From the NCBI RefSeq assembly GCF_001952935.1, contig NZ_CP018319.1, positions 4,856,001 to 4,920,000 on the forward strand: a stretch of 64,000 nucleotides of DNA, in the 5' to 3' direction. The stretch's first letter is position 1. Every line of letters starts with the position of its first letter. The notes beneath the pieces were generated by a model. The model was not told where the DNA came from, made no database searches, and was given only the letters and a program-made list of their open reading frames with translations. A program made the position numbers and the translations under genes. Source of the stretch: Pseudomonas frederiksbergensis (GTDB taxonomy: Bacteria; Pseudomonadota; Gammaproteobacteria; Pseudomonadales; Pseudomonadaceae). Below, piece by piece: positions 60,503 to 64,000 of this stretch.

Positions 60503-60574
60503 GCGCCCGCAAGGTCCACGGCTCACCAAGCGTGGATCGTGCGGCGGTCGGTGCACGCCGACCGTCGCGGGCGC
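60503..60574 (+). other. Intercistronic three-way-junction fold
   Basis: Outer stem GCGCCCGC (60503-60510) with GCGGGCGC (60567-60574) encloses two hairpins, TCCACG/CGTGGA (60515-60536) and CGGTCGG/CCGACCG (60545-60564). It lies between DUF1329 and YCF48 genes in the 148-bp spacer, without a T-tract, so mRNA stabilisation or processing is more likely than termination. Confidence 0.4.
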
Positions 60575-60636
60575 CAGGTGTGAACGTCAGACACACGGAT
60601 GTGTGTCCCGGCGCGGTTTTCCGAAGAGGACGCGGT

Positions 60637-61725
60637 ATGTGTTCGTATAAGAATTATTTGCAGGTGGCGTTTGGTGTTGTGCTCGGCCTGTTGCAGGGCG
60701 TCACCCACGCGGCCGATTACGTCGATGTGCTGGACCTGCCCGCCAGGGTCAGTGCCTTGGCCATCAACAGTCCGTTGTCCGGCATGGCCCGCGCCGGTGA
60801 GCGGGTGATCGCCGTCGGTCAGCGTGGCCATATTCTGTTTTCCGATGATTCCGGTAAGCACTGGCAGCAGGCCGTGGTGCCGGTCAGTGCTGACCTCAAT
60901 GCCGTGAGTTTTCCTTCCGCGACCCAAGGCTGGGCGGTGGGCGGCGACGGTGTGGTGTTGCACAGCAACGATGCGGGCGCGACCTGGCGCAAGCAACTGG
61001 ACGGTCGCGAGATCGGGGCCTTGCTGGTCAAGCATTACGGTGCGTTGGCCAGTGCAGAACCGGGCAACGAACAATGGCCACTGCTGGTCGCCGAAGGTGA
61101 GCGCCTGGTGGCGCAAGGCGCCGACAAACCGTTGCTCGATGTCTGGTTCGCCAACGAGCGCCTCGGCTATGTGGTCGGGGTGTTCAACCTGATCCTGCGC
61201 ACCGAGGATGGCGGCCAGAGCTGGACACCGTTCCAGGACCGCACCGACAACCCGCAGGGTTTTCACCTCAACGCCATCGCCTCCACCGGGGATGCGCTGT
61301 ACATCGCCGGCGAGCAGGGCTTGTTGCTGAAATGGGATGACGCCCAACAGCGTTTCGCCGCCGTGCAGACACCTTATCAGGGCAGTTTTTTCGGGGTGCT
61401 CGGCAAACCCGGGGAAGTCCTCGTCTACGGCTTGCGCGGCAATGTGCTGCGCAGCACCGATGGCGGTCTCAGCTGGACCCCGCAGGACAGTGGCCTGCGC
61501 GTCAGCATCACCGCCGCAATCGTCGATGCCCAGGGTGATTACCGCCTGTTCACTCAGGGCGGGCAGATGCTGGTGAGCCAGGGGGCCGGTGCGCAAATGC
61601 ACTGGTTGCAGCAAGCCGAGCCGGTCCCGGTGACGGGCGTCACGCGTGCCGCCAACGGTGCGCTGGTAGTGGTTGGCAGCCGTGGTGCACGGACGCTGTC
61701 CGTTGACAAGCCCTCGAACCCTTAG
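60637..61725 (+). CDS. YCF48/BNR-repeat exported protein
   Basis: 362 residues. Signal peptide ending in THAAD near 26; then a beta-propeller with BNR/YCF48 repeats (GHILFSDDSGKHWQQ, GVVLHSNDAGATWRKQ, LILRTEDGGQSWTPF, NVLRSTDGGLSWTPQ). GAAGAGGA before ATG 60637. Such propellers are a standard member of DUF1302-DUF1329-RND clusters, presumably an assembly or periplasmic scaffold factor. Ends 15 bp before the RND gene. Confidence 0.88.
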   Translation: MCSYKNYLQVAFGVVLGLLQGVTHAADYVDVLDLPARVSALAINSPLSGMARAGERVIAVGQRGHILFSDDSGKHWQQAVVPVSADLNAVSFPSATQGWAVGGDGVVLHSNDAGATWRKQLDGREIGALLVKHYGALASAEPGNEQWPLLVAEGERLVAQGADKPLLDVWFANERLGYVVGVFNLILRTEDGGQSWTPFQDRTDNPQGFHLNAIASTGDALYIAGEQGLLLKWDDAQQRFAAVQTPYQGSFFGVLGKPGEVLVYGLRGNVLRSTDGGLSWTPQDSGLRVSITAAIVDAQGDYRLFTQGGQMLVSQGAGAQMHWLQQAEPVPVTGVTRAANGALVVVGSRGARTLSVDKPSNP

Positions 61726-61740
61726 AGCGAGTACCCAGAC

Positions 61741-64000
61741 ATGGGCAATATCAAACAAGAAACCATGCCGGTAATCCGCGATCTGCGGGATTTCGACCGC
61801 CATTCCGGCAACCTGCTGGAGCGGTTGGTGTTCAACTACCGTCCGTTGTTCATGCTGCTGATGGCGCTGGCCACCGTGGTGTTGGGCTACATGGCTGCAA
61901 CGCGCCTGGAGCTTCGCCCCAGCTTCGAAAAGATGATTCCGCAGAGTCAGCCGTACATCCAGAACTTCCTGGAAAACCGCCAGTCGCTGCGCGGTTTGGG
62001 CAACTCGGTGCGGGTGGTGGTGGAGAACACCCAGGGCGATATTTTCGACCCCGGTTACCTGGACGTGCTCAAGCAGGTCAATGACAAATTGTTCCTCACC
62101 GAAGGCGTCGACCGCGCCTGGATGAAGTCGTTGTGGAGCCCGGCGGTGCGCTGGACCGAAGTCACCGAGGAAGGGTTCCAGGGTGGCCCGGTAATGCCCG
62201 ATACCTATGAGGGCAAGCCTGAGCAAATAGAACAGCTGCGCCAGAACATTTCCCGCGCCGGTATCGTCGGCAGCCTGGTGGCCAGCGACTACAAATCGAG
62301 CATGTTGATCGTGCCGCTGCTGGACAAGGCCACGGCCAGCGGTCAGCGCATCGACTACCACGCCTTTTCGCAGATGCTCGAAGAGCAGTTGCGCGACAAG
62401 ATCGAGTTCGCCGGCGACAGCGCTGCACGCAAGGCCGGGGAGGAGGGCAAGGGCCAGTACAAAGTCCGGGTGATCGGTTTTGCCAAACTGATGGGCGACC
62501 TGATCGACGGCCTGATCCAGGTGATGATGTTCTTCGGCCTGGCCGTGGTCACTTCGCTGATCATCATTTATGCCTACACTCGATGCGTTCGCAGCACCTT
62601 GCTGGTGGTCGGCTGCTCGCTGATCGCGGTGGTCTGGCAACTCGGCATCGTCGCCTGGCTCGGCTATGCCATCGACCCGTACTCGGTGCTGGTGCCGTTC
62701 CTGATCTTCGCCATCGGTGTGTCCCATGCGGCGCAGAAGATGAACGGGATCATGCAAGACATCGCCCGCGGCACCCACAGGCTGATCGCCGCACGCTACA
62801 CCTTTCGCCGCCTGTTCATTGCCGGTGTCACCGCGCTGCTGGCCGATGCCGTCGGGTTCGCGGTGCTGATGCTGATCGATATTCCAGTGATCCGCGACCT
62901 GGCGATCACCGCCAGCATCGGTGTGGCGGTGCTGATCTTCACCTCGCTGTTGCTGATGCCGGTGGCGCTGTCTTATGTCGGCGTCGGCGCCAAGGCTGCC
63001 GAGCGTGCGCTGAAAATCGACACCCGCGCAGAGGGGCACAAAGGCTTCGGCAAACTGTGGGACTTGCTCGACCGTTTCACCACGCGCAAGTGGGCCACGG
63101 GGGCGGTATTGGTCGCGCTGCTGATGGGTATCGGCGGCTTCATGGTCAGTTTGCAGCTGAAGATCGGCGACCTGGAAAGTGGCGCACCGGAGTTGCGTGC
63201 CGACTCGCGCTATAACCGTGACAACGCCTACATCACCAGCCACTACGCGCTGTCCAGCGACCTGTTCGCGGTGATGATCAAGACTGCGCCAGAAGGCTGC
63301 TTGAACTACAAGACGCTGGTCCTCGCCGACCGCCTGGCCTGGGAGCTGCAGCAGTATCCGGGCGTACAGGCCACGGCATCATTGGTCAACGCGGTGCGCC
63401 AAATCACCGCCGGCACCTATGAAGGCAACCCCAAGCTCAACAGCATCCAGCGCAATCAGGACGTGCTGAACTACGCCGCGCAGCAAGCCTCGGTCAACTC
63501 CCCGGAGTTGTTCAACACCGATTGTTCACTGATGCCGGTGATCACCTTCCTCAAGGACCACAAGGCCGAGACCCTGGATGCCGTGGTGGGCATCGCCGAA
63601 AAATTCGCTCGCGAGAACAACAGCGAAGATCGGCAGTTCCTGCTGGCGGCCGGGTCGGCCGGGATTGAGGCGGCGACCAACATCGTGGTGCGCGAGGCCA
63701 ATCGCACCATGCTGCTTTACGTCTATGCGGCGGTCACGCTGTTCTGCCTGATTACCTTCCGCAGTTGGCGCGCCACGTTGGTTGCGTTGTTGCCGCTGGT
63801 GCTGACCTCGATCCTCTGCGAAGCGTTGATGGTCGCCATGGGCATTGGCGTGAAAGTCGCCACCCTGCCGGTGATCGCATTGGGCGTCGGCATCGGCGTG
63901 GATTACGCGTTGTACCTGCTCAGCGTGCAGTTGCATTACCAGCGTCAGGGCCTGCCGCTGAGTCAGGCGTACCGCAACGCCGTGTCGTTTACCGGCCGGG
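61741..64000 (+). CDS. RND/MMPL-family transporter (partial, runs off the window)
   Basis: 753 codons are inside the window with no stop. N-terminal TM helix (PLFMLLMALATVVLGYMAA), large periplasmic domain, TM cluster from about residue 255 (LIQVMMFFGLAVVTSLIIIYAYTR), sterol-sensing-like segment, second periplasmic domain and second TM cluster (TMLLYVYAAVTLFCLITFRSWRATLVALLPLVLTSILCEALMVAMG, IALGVGIGVDYALYLLSVQL). It is the MMPL/HpnN-like type, lacking an adjacent membrane fusion protein. Works with DUF1302, DUF1329 and the YCF48 protein. Confidence 0.93.
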   Translation, partial: MGNIKQETMPVIRDLRDFDRHSGNLLERLVFNYRPLFMLLMALATVVLGYMAATRLELRPSFEKMIPQSQPYIQNFLENRQSLRGLGNSVRVVVENTQGDIFDPGYLDVLKQVNDKLFLTEGVDRAWMKSLWSPAVRWTEVTEEGFQGGPVMPDTYEGKPEQIEQLRQNISRAGIVGSLVASDYKSSMLIVPLLDKATASGQRIDYHAFSQMLEEQLRDKIEFAGDSAARKAGEEGKGQYKVRVIGFAKLMGDLIDGLIQVMMFFGLAVVTSLIIIYAYTRCVRSTLLVVGCSLIAVVWQLGIVAWLGYAIDPYSVLVPFLIFAIGVSHAAQKMNGIMQDIARGTHRLIAARYTFRRLFIAGVTALLADAVGFAVLMLIDIPVIRDLAITASIGVAVLIFTSLLLMPVALSYVGVGAKAAERALKIDTRAEGHKGFGKLWDLLDRFTTRKWATGAVLVALLMGIGGFMVSLQLKIGDLESGAPELRADSRYNRDNAYITSHYALSSDLFAVMIKTAPEGCLNYKTLVLADRLAWELQQYPGVQATASLVNAVRQITAGTYEGNPKLNSIQRNQDVLNYAAQQASVNSPELFNTDCSLMPVITFLKDHKAETLDAVVGIAEKFARENNSEDRQFLLAAGSAGIEAATNIVVREANRTMLLYVYAAVTLFCLITFRSWRATLVALLPLVLTSILCEALMVAMGIGVKVATLPVIALGVGIGVDYALYLLSVQLHYQRQGLPLSQAYRNAVSFTGR

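Noticed and set aside
60523..63243. 906-codon open frame on the minus strand
   Set aside because: It overlaps the YCF48 and RND genes in antisense, reads as His/Gln/Arg-rich low-complexity protein, and is the usual antisense artefact of GC-rich coding DNA.
1..64000. tRNA, rRNA or prophage genes
   Set aside because: No cloverleaf with a conserved T-loop, no rRNA signature and no integrase or structural phage genes were seen in the window.

Overview
The window reads as chromosome of a fluorescent-type Pseudomonas. The evidence is GC-rich codon use throughout, Pseudomonas REP palindromes between genes, Pseudomonas-typical small families (DUF1652, DUF2790, DUF3087) and cat/ben genes with BenR-type operators. 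There is no prophage, CRISPR array, rRNA or tRNA that I can see; it is mostly catabolic and accessory genes.

Layout. (1) 0-3 kb: a DMT exporter diverges from an XRE-cupin regulator. It is followed by an AT-rich stretch that is an old tandem duplication, with relics of the XRE 3' end and the sfnB 5' end around two small orphan proteins. (2) 3-13.6 kb: a probable organosulfur operon: sfnB, a lone SfnB-like C-terminal domain protein, an LLM flavin monooxygenase, an AMP-binding-like gene broken by an in-frame TGA, a complete Liv-type ABC transporter and an FAD/NAD(P) protein. (3) 13.6-16.7 kb: an orphan OmpR-type response regulator with small exported proteins and a Tat-exported hydrolase. (4) 16.7-24.1 kb: ppnN, DUF3087, a diguanylate cyclase, DUF2784, azlCD, a lipoprotein deacetylase and DUF1652. 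(5) 24.1-32.6 kb: a benzoate-to-muconolactone supercluster, catR-catBCA-benR-benABCD, with recognisable CatR and BenR operators. (6) 32.6-36.7 kb: small orphan genes, an Rrf2 regulator and a divergent FAD oxidoreductase. (7) 36.8-40.1 kb: an amine oxidase, XRE-cupin and glutamine-synthetase-like operon (gamma-glutamyl polyamine type). (8) 40.3-45.5 kb: a NarL-type two-component pair divergent from cstA and its small partner, separated by about 900 bp of repeats. (9) 45.5-48.2 kb: a PPP-type phosphatase, small proteins and a 677-bp long inverted-repeat element. (10) 48.2-64 kb: two operons flanking an AraC regulator. One is quinone oxidoreductase, TauD-type dioxygenase (frameshifted), BKACE, MFS, DsbA-like, Rieske and YeiH. 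The other is an alpha/beta hydrolase, DUF1302, DUF1329, YCF48 and RND; it runs off the window end.

The most interesting signal is a 40-bp promoter element, 32/40 identical, upstream of both operons in region 10. Each copy carries two 8-bp half-sites 21 bp apart, as expected for an AraC-family dimer. This ties a BKACE/dioxygenase catabolic operon to an envelope DUF1302/DUF1329/RND module in one probable regulon whose substrate is unknown. Two apparently broken genes (6364-7269 by a nonsense codon, 49343-50190 by a -1 frameshift) deserve checking against raw reads before being called real losses.
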